The notes: generated by a model from the letters alone, not told the origin. A DNA stretch of 64,000 bases from UBA7330 sp965243485 (GCA_965243485.1 CBDEVP010000001.1:1612001-1676000); one strand, 5' to 3'; counted from the first letter of the stretch, positions 1 through 9,498 are shown. Numbers and translations are program-made.

Positions 1-225
1 AAAGACGAGGGAAAAGATTATGCAAAAGCCAGCGCTATGGCTAAACTGTTCGCTTCTGAGGTTGCCATGTTTAATGCCAGTGAGGCCATTCAAATACATG
101 GTGGATATGGCTATGTGAAAGAATATCACGTGGAGCGGATGCTCCGGGATGCAAAAATCACTCAGATCTATGAGGGTACCTCTGAAATCCAGAAATTGGT
201 GATTGCCAGGGAATTATTGAAATAA
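1..225 (+). CDS. Acyl-CoA dehydrogenase, C-terminal fragment (cut by window start)
   Basis: The reading frame is open from base 1 and ends with TAA at 223-225, giving the last 74 residues of an acyl-CoA dehydrogenase, the FAD enzyme that makes the first double bond in acyl-CoA oxidation. Two family motifs are visible: IHGGYGY, and DAKITQIYEGTSEIQ near the C-terminus. The Glu of YEGT is the catalytic base in the short- and medium-chain enzymes. The rest of the gene lies upstream of the window, so substrate length class cannot be judged. Confidence 0.93.
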   Translation, partial: KDEGKDYAKASAMAKLFASEVAMFNASEAIQIHGGYGYVKEYHVERMLRDAKITQIYEGTSEIQKLVIARELLK

Positions 226-349
226 TTCAATGGAGACTCTGTAAACTCCATGAAGGATAATTGGGTTTTTACAATAATCTATATTAGTTTTATACAATTA
301 TTTTAGGAAATTATCCGCTAGTAACCGCCCTACACTAAAAAATACACCA

Positions 350-1267
350 GTGGAAGATTACAATAAGATCATTGAATCTCTGGGTGTCAGGTTTATTAAA
401 GCTAAGAATATTAATATTTTAAAACCTGTCACGGTAGAGAATAACTACGACATTGAAAACACCCTCATCCTTGTTACCAAAGGCTCCATCAAATTTGGGA
501 AGGAAAAAGAAACGGTAAATGCCGGGGAGATCCTTTTTATACCGGGGGGTCGGCTTTTATCAATCACTTATGGATCAGGCAACTCTGAGAGTCTTTCAAA
601 AGATGATTTTCTTAGCAACAGAGAAAGCTATCTCAAGGTATATGAGGATGATCCTGGTGATTTTGAAAGTTATAGTTATGTTTCCTTTGAAGCCAAGGCA
701 TTCGATTCTGTAAATTTCTTTGCCTCCCTGGATATTCCGCCATTTAAGATCACCAGCAATCATTCAACTTTCATTGATCTGATTACTGAAATCAACGGTG
801 AGATCGTTTCAAGTTCGCCCGGCAAGGGGAGGGTGGTAAAATTGCTGACGGAGCGACTGGTGGTAGAACTGATCAGGTACATTCTGAAGCAGGGACTTTT
901 TGTGGAGCAATTCGCAACCAACAGTACCTATTTTAAGGATCCACGGTTGATCGATATTTTCACATTTATCAAGGAAAACCTCGGCGAAGACCTGTCTAAC
1001 AAGATCCTGGCTAATGTAGCTAATGTATCAGAAGATTACGTGGGTCAGTACTTTAAGATGCTTACAGGTATCAACCCTCAGGATTACATTGAGTACCAAA
1101 GAATGGAAATGGCCGTGAACCTGCTGAGAACCTCAAAGAAGAGTATCCGGGAAATTGGTAAGGATGTAGGCTACAAAGACACCGCTTATTTCTGCCGTAG
1201 ATTTAAGATGATGTTTGGCATACCTGCCGGTAAGATGCGAAGAAGGGAGTCATTGATGAATATTTAA
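350..1267 (+). CDS. AraC-family transcriptional regulator with cupin-like N-terminus
   Basis: 305 residues from a GTG start; no in-frame ATG occurs near the 5' end, so GTG is the best start. Residues about 20-80 look like a cupin ligand-binding fold (for example VTKGSIKFGKEKETVNAGEILFIP in two short blocks). The last 100 residues are a two-helix-turn-helix AraC domain, with the second-helix signature REIGKDVGYKDTAYFCRRFKMMFGIPAGKMR. It probably regulates neighbouring or lipid-metabolism genes, judged only from the acyl-CoA dehydrogenase gene 125 bases upstream. The effector is unknown. Confidence 0.85.
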   Translation: MEDYNKIIESLGVRFIKAKNINILKPVTVENNYDIENTLILVTKGSIKFGKEKETVNAGEILFIPGGRLLSITYGSGNSESLSKDDFLSNRESYLKVYEDDPGDFESYSYVSFEAKAFDSVNFFASLDIPPFKITSNHSTFIDLITEINGEIVSSSPGKGRVVKLLTERLVVELIRYILKQGLFVEQFATNSTYFKDPRLIDIFTFIKENLGEDLSNKILANVANVSEDYVGQYFKMLTGINPQDYIEYQRMEMAVNLLRTSKKSIREIGKDVGYKDTAYFCRRFKMMFGIPAGKMRRRESLMNI

Positions 1268-1269
1268 TC

Positions 1270-1662
1270 TTATTTTTGCCTCCCCTTATTCTCAGTTTCT
1301 TGTGCTTTTGCAGACGCGATCAGGTGGCCTATTTGAGTCAGAATAAAACTCAATACCGCCATTGTAACTTTTTCGATCAGGATATTCTTAAAGCTGAAAG
1401 ATCGTTTTACTACTGTTTTGTTTGTATTAGCCTCTTTTTCTTTTTTTCCGGTTGCCTGAGGTTTTTCCTTTTTCTTTTTAGATGATCTTGCGGCGAGGGT
1501 GATCCCCAGGACCACAACTCCAACCACAGCCACACCAATGAGTATATTTTTGGCTTTTCCTTCAAAATCACTGGATACAGTTTCCAGCTCACCCTCGAGC
1601 TGAGATTCCTTTTTTCCTAAAGAACTCCTCCGGCTTTTCCAAAGTCTTGAATGATCATTCAT
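1270..1662 (-). CDS. Small single-pass membrane protein, unknown function
   Basis: 130 residues. A charged N-terminal 35 residues is followed by one hydrophobic segment (about residues 39-57, ILIGVAVVGVVVLGITLAA), a very Lys-rich stretch (about 59-85) and a second moderately hydrophobic region near residues 98-115. Its start overlaps the end of the holin-like gene upstream by 8 bases, so the two are probably co-translated. I do not recognise a named family. Similar small genes often accompany holin-X-like proteins in Bacteroidota and are thought to be envelope or stress related; that is inference. Confidence 0.7.
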   Translation of the reverse strand: MNDHSRLWKSRRSSLGKKESQLEGELETVSSDFEGKAKNILIGVAVVGVVVLGITLAARSSKKKKEKPQATGKKEKEANTNKTVVKRSFSFKNILIEKVTMAVLSFILTQIGHLIASAKAQETENKGRQK

Positions 1663-2002
1663 CGGTGTCTAAGTTTTCGCTGATCCTGATAAAAGTAGAT
1701 TCCAACCAGTTTTGGATCCGGTTTGTTCTGAGCAACAAGAAAATGGTGATCAGCAGGACCAGATAAGCACCTGCAACGATCAGATAACCATAATAAGTAC
1801 TTTCCAGGACCTGATTCAAATAGGCACCCAAAGCAAGTGAAAGGAAAATAAAAAGAAAGAAGGCGATGATACCGAGAAATAAAAAGGCCAGTACATGAGC
1901 CATGATCCTGGAGATCTGTGCAATGATATCCAGCTTCAATTTTTCTCCTTTAAGACGGAGATATTCAGTTATTTTTTCAAGTAGCTTGTTGATTAATGAC
2001 AT
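1655..2002 (-). CDS. Phage holin family (holin-X-like) small membrane protein
   Basis: 115 residues with an amphipathic N-terminus (about 1-30) and two strong transmembrane segments (about residues 34-60 and 70-92), a layout typical of the 'phage holin family' (Actinobacterial Holin-X superfamily) proteins found on bacterial chromosomes. No phage gene is nearby, so a lytic role is unlikely; these proteins are usually part of small envelope-associated operons. It overlaps the downstream gene by 8 bases. The function is not established. Confidence 0.7.
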   Translation of the reverse strand: MSLINKLLEKITEYLRLKGEKLKLDIIAQISRIMAHVLAFLFLGIIAFFLFIFLSLALGAYLNQVLESTYYGYLIVAGAYLVLLITIFLLLRTNRIQNWLESTFIRISENLDTDE

Positions 2003-2072
2003 CGTATCAATTGGATAACTGTTAATTTATGGAAAAAATGGCATTTATTGACTCCAAAGATCAGATTTTGGG

Positions 2073-3269
2073 TCAATCCCGGTTTAATTCCGCAATGGCC
2101 AGCCATGCCATGAGCCCCATGCCGACTTTTAGAGAGGGTTCATCAATGTCAAATGTAGGTGTATGTACCCCTGAGGTGATTCCAAGCTTCTCATTTCTGG
2201 TCCCTAGGCGATAAAAGCAAGCATCCACATGGTGGGAATAGAAAGCAAAGTCTTCGCCTGCAAGCCAAAGATCAAGGTCCACCACATTTTCTTCACCCAA
2301 ATATGCTTTGGCGGCTTCAATATTAGACTGGGTGTAATCAGGGTCATTTTTCAAATGTGGATATCCCTTTTGCACGTCATACTTGCATGAACCTCCCATG
2401 GCCCTGGCAATACCTTCTGCCATCTCGGTCATCAGTTTATGTGCTTCGGCCCGCCATTCTTCATCGTAAGTTCGGAATGTCCCCTCAACTTTCACTTCAT
2501 TAGGGATCACATTGGTGGCTCCCAGAGCCTCAACTTTTCCAAATGATAAGACCGAAGGGATCTTAGGACTTGCTTTCCGACTTACTATTTGTTGTAAAGC
2601 GATGATAATGTGACTGGCAATAACTACCGGGTCTATCAGGTTTTCGGGCATGGCTGCATGACCGCCTTTACCTTTCACTGTAAAATAGATCTCGTCGGCG
2701 CTGGCCATATACATGCCTTTCTTGAAACCGACCTTGCCGGAGTCAATGTGTGGCATGACGTGCTGTCCGAGGATCTTATCAGGTTTTGGATTTTCCAGGA
2801 TTCCTTCTTTGATCAACAGGGAAGCGCCCCCGGGAAGCCTTTCCTCACCAGGCTGAAAGATCACCTTGATATTGCCGTCAAACTCATTCCTCAGTTCCTT
2901 TAGGATCATGATGGCCCCCAGCAGCGAAGAAGCGTGCACATCGTGACCACAGGCATGCATCACGCCTTTGTTTTTCGACTTGTAAGGGACATCGTTTTCC
3001 TCCAGAATCGGCAGGGCATCAATATCTGCTCTTAGGGCAATTGTTTTGTCAGACTTCCCGTTTCCCTTGATCATTAAGGTCAGGCCGGTTTTCGCTTTTC
3101 GCTCAATGGCTTCAAATCCCATTGAATTTAAAGTCTTTTCAATGAAATCTGCCGTCTTGTATTCTTCGAAAGAAAGCTCCGGGTGAGCATGCAGATGATG
3201 CCTGATCTCCAGTACCTCCTGATAGTATTTATCTGCCAGCGATTTTATTCTCGGGATCAGATCACTCAT
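2073..3269 (-). CDS. M20-family metallopeptidase / N-acyl-amino-acid amidohydrolase
   Basis: 398 residues when started at the ATG at 3267-3269, which overlaps the end of the SPOR gene by 8 bases; a start 36 bases further upstream is possible but would overlap more. Family motifs in order: ALRADIDALPI, HACGHDVHASSLLGA (metal-binding Cys and His of the amidohydrolase subgroup), PGEERLPGGA, a dimerisation domain around GHAAMPE, and GEDFAFYS. This is the IAA-amino-acid hydrolase / hippuricase-like M20D group, which cleaves N-acyl amino acids. There is no signal peptide, so it is cytoplasmic. It is last in the secA-SPOR-M20 overlapping set. Confidence 0.92.
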   Translation of the reverse strand: MSDLIPRIKSLADKYYQEVLEIRHHLHAHPELSFEEYKTADFIEKTLNSMGFEAIERKAKTGLTLMIKGNGKSDKTIALRADIDALPILEENDVPYKSKNKGVMHACGHDVHASSLLGAIMILKELRNEFDGNIKVIFQPGEERLPGGASLLIKEGILENPKPDKILGQHVMPHIDSGKVGFKKGMYMASADEIYFTVKGKGGHAAMPENLIDPVVIASHIIIALQQIVSRKASPKIPSVLSFGKVEALGATNVIPNEVKVEGTFRTYDEEWRAEAHKLMTEMAEGIARAMGGSCKYDVQKGYPHLKNDPDYTQSNIEAAKAYLGEENVVDLDLWLAGEDFAFYSHHVDACFYRLGTRNEKLGITSGVHTPTFDIDEPSLKVGMGLMAWLAIAELNRD

Positions 3270-3771
3270 CTTTAATTGCAATTCTTTCCGGAATGAGTAA
3301 AGCATAAGGAAACTCTTCTTTCAATGACTCAAAGATCTGGTGAGCTTCCAGCCGATTGGTGTATGAACCAACCTTGACCTTGAATGTAGGCTGATTGTAA
3401 GAAATGACTGGTATAAGTTCGGGAAACTTTAAATGTGCGGAATCTCTTGCCGCCCTTGCTAATTCATCATCATTTCCGGTGTATATCTGAATGGTATAGC
3501 CGTCTACATATTTCTTCTCACTGTTTCTCTGGATGATGATCTTATTGATACTATCTAACTCTTCTTTGATAGAGAGGTCTTCGGCAAGGTATGGATCCAC
3601 AGATGCAATCTGTTCCTGATCTTTCTGTTCATTGTCTTTTCTGATTTCCGTGAGGTCGGGCCTTAAGGTACTTAGATCTTCACTGTATGTCTCCGTCTTA
3701 TTCGATGTTACTACCGCAGACTTACATGACCAAAGGAATAATATGAGATATACTAGTCTATGATAACGCAT
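3262..3771 (-). CDS. SPOR-domain-like lipoprotein
   Basis: 169 residues. The N-terminus MRYHRLVYLILFLWSC ends in a lipobox-like LWSC, giving a predicted lipid-anchored Cys16. After a charged linker, residues about 88-165 resemble a SPOR repeat (GYTIQIYTG, then FKVKVGSYTNRLEAHQIFESL), a fold that binds denuded peptidoglycan glycan strands in division and remodelling proteins. The start lies inside the last 19 bases of secA, and the end overlaps the M20 start, so all three are likely on one mRNA. The SPOR call rests on pattern, not on a search. Confidence 0.8.
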   Translation of the reverse strand: MRYHRLVYLILFLWSCKSAVVTSNKTETYSEDLSTLRPDLTEIRKDNEQKDQEQIASVDPYLAEDLSIKEELDSINKIIIQRNSEKKYVDGYTIQIYTGNDDELARAARDSAHLKFPELIPVISYNQPTFKVKVGSYTNRLEAHQIFESLKEEFPYALLIPERIAIKDE

Positions 3772-6700
3772 CTGTTGTTTTTAATGTCCTCTTCCACTGT
3801 TTTGAACTTCACATCTTTTTTCACAGTCCCATCGGCATATTGTACATTCACCCGCTGGTTCCGGCTGGCGATCTTTACTGATTTGGCAGGTTGCGCCTTT
3901 TCTACCGGTTGTCTGTTGGTAGGATGAGCCCTATTGAGCAACGATCCTGAATCTTCTTTGGATTCCTTATAGTTTCTCGCAGACCTTTGTTGTCTGGCCT
4001 CCTGGACCTCATCGGCTTCCTTGACAGGTATTTGCGCTTTCAGTAGAAAGGAGATGCTTTCCTCATTCACCTTTCCGATAAATGCCTTGAAAAGTTCAAA
4101 ACCTTCAAATTTATAAATGATCAAAGGGTCTTTTTGTTCATAGACAGCATTCTGAACGGACTGTTTCAGGTCGTCCATGTCGCGCAAATGTTCCTTCCAG
4201 GTCTGGTCAATGATATTCAAGGCCACCATTTTTTCCATGGATCTGATCATTTCCTTCCCGTTTGTGTTCACTGATTTCTCCAGCGGAGCAGCGACACCAA
4301 ACTGCCTTTTTCCATCTGTAAATGGAATCAATATGTTTTCGACGGTTGCCCCCCGGTTTTTCTGTATTTGCTTAAGGATAGGGAGTGTTTTCTGAATGGT
4401 AAAATCGTTTTTCTGCTTATAATGGGCAAGGGCTTCATTGTAAAGCCGGTCTGTCATCTCAGCAGGGTCAATCTTTTCAAGCTCTTCTGCGGTGATTTGG
4501 AAATCCATCCCGAATACGCTGATCACATTTAGTTTGAGGCTGTCAATGTCCAATGATGCTTTAGCATTGAGGGTGATGTCCTCGCAGGAATCATAAAGCA
4601 TATTCAGAATGTCCAGCTCCAGTCTTTCGCCGTAAAGCGCGTTTCTTCTTCGCTTGTAGATCACTTCCCGCTGGGAATTCATCACATCGTCGTATTCCAG
4701 CAACCTTTTCCTCGTGGCAAAATTGTTTTCCTCCACTTTTTTCTGCGCCCTTTCGATGGACCTGGTGATCATCCTGTGCTGGATGACTTCTCCTTCCCTG
4801 AGTCCGAGCCGGTCCATGATCTTGGCCACTCTTTGTGACATAAACATTCGCATCAGGTTATCCTCCAGCGAAACAAAGAACTGCGAAGACCCCGGATCAC
4901 CCTGTCGTCCTGATCGTCCACGAAGCTGCCTGTCTACACGCCTGGATTCGTGACGCTCCGTACCCACAATGGCCAGTCCACCGGCAGCTTTTGACTCTGG
5001 TGTTAGCTTAATGTCTGTTCCTCTTCCGGCCATGTTGGTAGCGATCGTCACAGTACCGGGTTTTCCCGCCTCTGCCACGATATCTGCTTCTTTGGCGTGC
5101 TGCTTCGCGTTCAGGACCTGATGGTTGATGCTCTTCATTTGAAGCATCCTGCTTAATATTTCCGAAATCTCAACCGAGGTGGTCCCCACCAGCACGGGCC
5201 TTCCCTGATCGCGCATCTCAATGATCTCATCCACCACCGCATTGAATTTTTCACGGACGGTTTTGTAAACCTTATCTTCCTGGTCGTCTCTGACGATGGG
5301 TTTGTTAGTTGGGATTACGACCACGTCGAGTTTGTAGATATCCCAAAATTCGCCTGCCTCTGTTTCCGCTGTGCCGGTCATCCCGCAGAGCTTGTGATAC
5401 ATCCTGAAATAGTTCTGGAGGGTGATGGTGGCATAGGTTTGGGTGGCATCCTCTACTTTCACATTCTCCTTGGCTTCGATCGCCTGATGCAAGCCGTCAG
5501 AATATCGACGGCCTTCCATTACACGGCCGGTCTGCTCATCCACAATCTTTACCTTTCCATCCACCACGATGTACTCCGTATCTTTTTCGTAAAGACAATA
5601 CGCACGTAATAGCTGATTTACGCTATGGATCCGCTGTCCCTTCAGGCTGTAATCCTGGATGACCTCCTCTTTCTTCTCAATCTTCTCACTGTCTTTCAGT
5701 TCGGAGTTCTCCAGCTTAGCAATTTCAGCGCCAATATCAGGTAAAATGAAAAAGTTTGCGTCTTCTCCTTCACCGGTGATGAGATCAATTCCCTTTTCAG
5801 TTAAGTCTATGCTATTATGTTTCTCATCGATGGTGAAAAAAAGCGGCTCATCCGCTTCCGGCATCATCTTTTGGTTGTCCTGCAGGTAGAAGTTCTCAGT
5901 CCGCTGAAGGATGGTTCTCATCCCTGGTTCAGAAAGAAATTTGATCAGAGGCTTGTTCTTGGGTAAGCCACGATAGGCCCTGAAAAGCGGAAGACCAGCT
6001 TCTGTTTCATTGCCTTCTTTGATCATCGATTTGGCCTTATTGAGGTAATCGGAAACCAGCTTTCTTTGCGCCTCCACAAGTTTGGCGATCCTGGGTTTCA
6101 GATCATAAAATTCATGCTCGTCGCCTTTGGGTATAGGTCCTGAAATGATCAAAGGGGTCCGAGCGTCATCAACCAGTACTGAATCCACCTCATCGACCAT
6201 GGCAAAGTGATGCTTGCGTTGTACGAGCTCATCCGTGCTACGGGCCATGTTGTCGCGCAGGTAATCAAAGCCAAACTCATTGTTGGTCCCGTAAATGATG
6301 TCCGATTGATAGGCTTTTCTCCTCGCCGGTGAATTGGGTGGGTGCTTATCGATACAATCTACGGTGAGGCCGTGAAATTCAAACAGTGGGGCATTCCACT
6401 CAGAGTCTCTTTTGGCCAGGTAGTCGTTTACAGTCACCACATGAATACCCCGGCCTGAGAGGGCGTTGAGGTAAGCAGGTAAGGTGGCTACGAGTGTTTT
6501 ACCTTCACCGGTAGCCATTTCAGCAATCTTTCCCTGGTGAAGCACCACACCTCCAATGAGCTGCACATCGTAGTGGACCATGTTCCACTCGATTTCATTG
6601 CCGGCGGCTGTCCATTTGTTGAGCCATGTTGCCTGATCTCCCTTGATCTGGATGTTGGATTTTTGCTGGGCAAGCTCGCGGTCGAGCGTAGTTGCCGAGA

Positions 6701-7100
6701 CCGTCAGCTGCTTGTTTTCTGCAAATCTCCTGGCTGTTTCCTTGACCACGGCAAAAGCCTGGGGAAGGATTTCCAGAAGCACGGTCTCAAGCTCATCGTC
6801 CCGGTTTTCCTCCAGCTTATCTATTCTTCCAAAAAGGGCTTCCTTTTCATTGATATCCAGGTCCGGATCGTCATCTATTTGCTGATGTAGCTGGACAAGC
6901 TCGTCATCGATGTGTTTCAGTTGATCATCAATGAAGGCCCTGAGTGTAGTTGTCCGGCCTCGCAACTCTTCATCGGTGATTGAAGACAGCTTTTCAAACT
7001 CCGCATTTATCCGGCCGACAAATGGGCTTAACTCCTTTAAGTCACGCTCAGACTTGGTTCCAAATATTTTGGCTATTCCTTTACTAAAAAATTCGAACAT
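3753..7100 (-). CDS. secA: Preprotein translocase ATPase SecA
   Basis: 1115 residues, longer than the roughly 900 of E. coli SecA but normal for Bacteroidota, which carry extra insertions. Visible motifs: Walker A ATGEGKTL (about residue 196), the DEAD-type box VDEVDSVLVDDARTPLIISG, helicase motifs TNMAGRGTDI and the arginine-rich RQLRGRSGRQGDPGSS. It drives Sec-dependent export through SecYEG at the inner membrane. The C-terminus ends in NNRCVIID and lacks the usual CxC...CH/CC zinc motif that binds SecB or lipid in many SecAs. The stop overlaps the SPOR lipoprotein start. Confidence 0.98.
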   Translation of the reverse strand: MFEFFSKGIAKIFGTKSERDLKELSPFVGRINAEFEKLSSITDEELRGRTTTLRAFIDDQLKHIDDELVQLHQQIDDDPDLDINEKEALFGRIDKLEENRDDELETVLLEILPQAFAVVKETARRFAENKQLTVSATTLDRELAQQKSNIQIKGDQATWLNKWTAAGNEIEWNMVHYDVQLIGGVVLHQGKIAEMATGEGKTLVATLPAYLNALSGRGIHVVTVNDYLAKRDSEWNAPLFEFHGLTVDCIDKHPPNSPARRKAYQSDIIYGTNNEFGFDYLRDNMARSTDELVQRKHHFAMVDEVDSVLVDDARTPLIISGPIPKGDEHEFYDLKPRIAKLVEAQRKLVSDYLNKAKSMIKEGNETEAGLPLFRAYRGLPKNKPLIKFLSEPGMRTILQRTENFYLQDNQKMMPEADEPLFFTIDEKHNSIDLTEKGIDLITGEGEDANFFILPDIGAEIAKLENSELKDSEKIEKKEEVIQDYSLKGQRIHSVNQLLRAYCLYEKDTEYIVVDGKVKIVDEQTGRVMEGRRYSDGLHQAIEAKENVKVEDATQTYATITLQNYFRMYHKLCGMTGTAETEAGEFWDIYKLDVVVIPTNKPIVRDDQEDKVYKTVREKFNAVVDEIIEMRDQGRPVLVGTTSVEISEILSRMLQMKSINHQVLNAKQHAKEADIVAEAGKPGTVTIATNMAGRGTDIKLTPESKAAGGLAIVGTERHESRRVDRQLRGRSGRQGDPGSSQFFVSLEDNLMRMFMSQRVAKIMDRLGLREGEVIQHRMITRSIERAQKKVEENNFATRKRLLEYDDVMNSQREVIYKRRRNALYGERLELDILNMLYDSCEDITLNAKASLDIDSLKLNVISVFGMDFQITAEELEKIDPAEMTDRLYNEALAHYKQKNDFTIQKTLPILKQIQKNRGATVENILIPFTDGKRQFGVAAPLEKSVNTNGKEMIRSMEKMVALNIIDQTWKEHLRDMDDLKQSVQNAVYEQKDPLIIYKFEGFELFKAFIGKVNEESISFLLKAQIPVKEADEVQEARQQRSARNYKESKEDSGSLLNRAHPTNRQPVEKAQPAKSVKIASRNQRVNVQYADGTVKKDVKFKTVEEDIKNNRCVIID

Positions 7101-7133
7101 GGTTTTGTATTACAAGGCCAAATTAAATCTGTT

Positions 7134-7913
7134 TCATTCTACCGTTTCGTACTCTCCTTCAAAGACTTTTTTCACCGGTCCTGCAAGGTAAATATTTCTG
7201 AATTCATCAGGCGAGGTCTGTTCAAAAGAAACTTCCAGGTTTCCTCCTGAAGTAGAGATCCTTACCGGGCTTTTAAAGCCTTTTTTTGTAGCTGCCAGAG
7301 CACATGCGGTTACACCAGTACCACAGGAAAGGGTTTCGTTTTCTACTCCCCTCTCATACGTCCTAACTGCGATGAAATTTTCCTGAAGCTCTACAAAATT
7401 GACGTTAGTGCCCCCGGGAGCAAACTTAGGATCATAACGTATTTTTCTCCCTTCAGTTATGACGTCCAGGTTTTTTAAATCTTTTACAAATCGAATATAA
7501 TGTGGCGACCCCGTATCAATAAACAGATCGTCTCCAAATTGTTTTACCTCTTTCACATCATGGAGGCTGAAGTGGATCATTCCTGTTTCATCAAAAAAAG
7601 CATCATGCTCACCATCAGTGGTCAGGAACCGGGTTTTCTGTCCAGCTAATCCAAGATGATTGGCAAAAGATACCGCACATCTGCTGCCATTGCCGCAAAG
7701 GCTTTTACTCCCGTCAGGATTGAAGAAGACCATATTGAAATCCTGGACAGTGTGATTTTGGATAAGGATCAGCCCATCAGAGCCAATACCAAATTTACGA
7801 TCACACATTCGGGTGATGAGTTTAAGATCGTTGGCCGGGAATGCACCATTCCTGTTATCGATCAGGATAAAATCATTGCCAGTACCCTGATATTTTTGAA
7901 ATTGGATTTTCAT
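7134..7913 (-). CDS. dapF: Diaminopimelate epimerase
   Basis: 259 residues. It converts LL- to meso-diaminopimelate, the last step before lysine and the cross-linking residue of peptidoglycan. Both halves of the active site are present: the first catalytic Cys in SLCGNGSRCAV and the second in ETLSCGTGVTA. The N-terminal KYQGTGNDF motif is also typical. It lies 33 bases upstream of secA on the same strand and could share a transcript with it. The length matches the family. Confidence 0.97.
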   Translation of the reverse strand: MKIQFQKYQGTGNDFILIDNRNGAFPANDLKLITRMCDRKFGIGSDGLILIQNHTVQDFNMVFFNPDGSKSLCGNGSRCAVSFANHLGLAGQKTRFLTTDGEHDAFFDETGMIHFSLHDVKEVKQFGDDLFIDTGSPHYIRFVKDLKNLDVITEGRKIRYDPKFAPGGTNVNFVELQENFIAVRTYERGVENETLSCGTGVTACALAATKKGFKSPVRISTSGGNLEVSFEQTSPDEFRNIYLAGPVKKVFEGEYETVE

Positions 7914-7929
7914 CGATGAAAAGTAATAA

Positions 7930-7963
7930 AAACTAAAAAGCCATCAACGGAGGCTGATGGCTT
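7930..7963 (-). terminator. Rho-independent terminator after rplS
   Basis: On the minus strand a perfect 9-bp stem, AAGCCATCA (from 7963) paired with TGATGGCTT, closes an 8-base loop and is followed directly by a T-rich tail TTTTAGTTTTT. It starts 22 bases after the rplS stop at 7986, so it should end the rplS transcript and separate it from dapF. Confidence 0.88.
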
Positions 7964-7985
7964 AATTTTCTTTGTGGCGAAGATC

Positions 7986-8342
7986 CTAAAGATGTTCTTT
8001 GATCCTGGCTGCCTTGCCTTTTCTCCCCCGGAGGTAGAATAATCTGGCTCTGCGGACCTTACCTCTTCTCAATACCTCGATCTTATCGATCTGTGGTGAA
8101 AGGATGGGGAAAACCCTCTCCACGCCGACACCACTGGAGATCTTTCTTACAGTGAAGGATTCCCCATTTGAATTGTGGTTTCTGATCTGGATCACTGTGC
8201 CCTGGAATTGCTGGACCCTCTCTTTATTACCTTCCTTGATTTTATAGTGAACATTAATGGTATCACCGGCAGAAAAATCAGGGAATTTTTCTTTGGTCTT
8301 CTTAAGATCTTCTTCTACCAGTTGTAGCAATTCGTGTTTCAT
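7986..8342 (-). CDS. rplS: 50S ribosomal protein L19
   Basis: 118 residues, the usual L19 length. Motifs include GDTINVHYKIKEGNKERVQ, FQGTVI, FTVRKISSGVGVERVFPILSP and the basic end RRGKVRRARLFYLRGRKGKAARIKE. L19 sits at the 30S-50S interface. In many bacteria rplS closes the rpsP-rimM-trmD-rplS operon; here it is a separate unit with its own terminator, about 14 kb from those three genes. Confidence 0.98.
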   Translation of the reverse strand: MKHELLQLVEEDLKKTKEKFPDFSAGDTINVHYKIKEGNKERVQQFQGTVIQIRNHNSNGESFTVRKISSGVGVERVFPILSPQIDKIEVLRRGKVRRARLFYLRGRKGKAARIKEHL

Positions 8343-8379
8343 GTCTGTACTCTGTAATGAGTGGTTTCAAAAAGGAGTG

Positions 8380-8387
8380 CAAATATA
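8380..8387 (-). promoter_or_regulatory. Predicted Bacteroidota -7 box for rplS
   Basis: On the minus strand the sequence reads TATATTTG, an exact match to the TAnnTTTG -7 element of the primary Bacteroidota sigma factor, 37 bases upstream of the rplS start codon. A clear TTTG -33 element is not present at ideal spacing. Confidence 0.55.
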
Positions 8388-8438
8388 GGAAAATGATTGA
8401 TAGAAAACATCAAGCAAAAGAAATAAAGTAACGGTACA

Positions 8439-9296
8439 TTATTCCCTGATCTTCCTGACTGCCCAATAGATAAAGGCTCCGGAAGTAGCGAACATGATCA
8501 AACTATAGACCGCCGGTGCAAAGGCATACTGGCTGTTGCCAAGGATCACTGTTGCAATGGTGATGGCCAGAGTACCATTCTGGATCCCGGATTCGATGGA
8601 AATGGAGACCGCCTGTTTGATATTAAGTCTCATTATCTGGGCAGAAAGGTATCCCACCAGCATGGTAGCCACATTGAGCGAAAGCGCAATGATCCCGGCC
8701 TGCTGAAAGTAACCAAGCATACTGTCTTTTTCCTTGATGATGATGCCGATGATCACCAGGGCTAACACAACCGCTGAGGCTCTTCTCACCGGTTTACCCA
8801 TTCTGAGGGCAAAGTCTGTCCTGTAATGTCTGACCAGCATGCCGATGATGATCGGGATGACGGTGATGACAAAGATCTGGATGATGGTCTGGATCACATT
8901 CAGCTGTACCACTTTATCCACGCCGGCAAATGTTACCAGGCCCAGATTCACAATGAAGGGTATGGTGATAACTGTGATGATGCTGCTTGCAGCGGTCAGG
9001 CTCACTGAAAGTGCCGTATCGCCGCGTGCGAGGAGCGTGATCAGGTTGGAGGTGGACCCGCCCGGGCAAGCAGCCAGGATGATGATCCCCACGGCCACTG
9101 CAGGAGTAACATCAAACGCAAAAGCCAATGTAAATCCAATCAGCGGCAAGAAGATTAGCTGATTGATCAGTCCCACAATGATGGCCTTTGGATTGATGAA
9201 TATCCGTCTGAAATCCCCCGGCTCCAGGGTCAGCCCCATTCCCAGCATAATGATGAAGAGGGCTCCCGCAAGAATAATAGCAGATACTGAGTCCAT
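8439..9296 (-). CDS. Bile acid:sodium symporter (BASS) family transporter
   Basis: 285 residues, almost wholly hydrophobic with about 8-10 membrane segments. The conserved central signature CPGGSTSNLITLLARGDTALSVSLTA (about residues 77-102) and the later SIESGIQNGTLAITIA motif are those of the BASS/SBF family, which move organic anions with Na+. The real substrate is unknown; bacterial members carry pantoate, pyruvate or other carboxylates. It is a single gene, 96 bases downstream of the rplS start on the same strand but before the rplS promoter, so it is transcribed from elsewhere or reads leftward from upstream. Confidence 0.88.
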   Translation of the reverse strand: MDSVSAIILAGALFIIMLGMGLTLEPGDFRRIFINPKAIIVGLINQLIFLPLIGFTLAFAFDVTPAVAVGIIILAACPGGSTSNLITLLARGDTALSVSLTAASSIITVITIPFIVNLGLVTFAGVDKVVQLNVIQTIIQIFVITVIPIIIGMLVRHYRTDFALRMGKPVRRASAVVLALVIIGIIIKEKDSMLGYFQQAGIIALSLNVATMLVGYLSAQIMRLNIKQAVSISIESGIQNGTLAITIATVILGNSQYAFAPAVYSLIMFATSGAFIYWAVRKIRE

Positions 9297-9498
9297 GATG
9301 TTAGGTTAAGTTGTGGATTCAATTATAAAGAGTTTTAAAGAGTGTTGAAAGTATAATGATGAAATGAATGCAGAAAACAGGTCTTGATTGACGGACCAAA
9401 AAAGATCTTAAAGAGATTTAGACGGAATTTTGGCGGAGAACGTTATCATCATTGGTTCATTTTTTGCATTATTGTTTTTAATCCGCCTTCAATCTCAC

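Noticed and set aside
1655..2002. Prophage, because of a 'holin' gene
   Set aside because: No phage structural, integrase or lysis genes are near; chromosomal holin-X-like proteins are common in the phylum.
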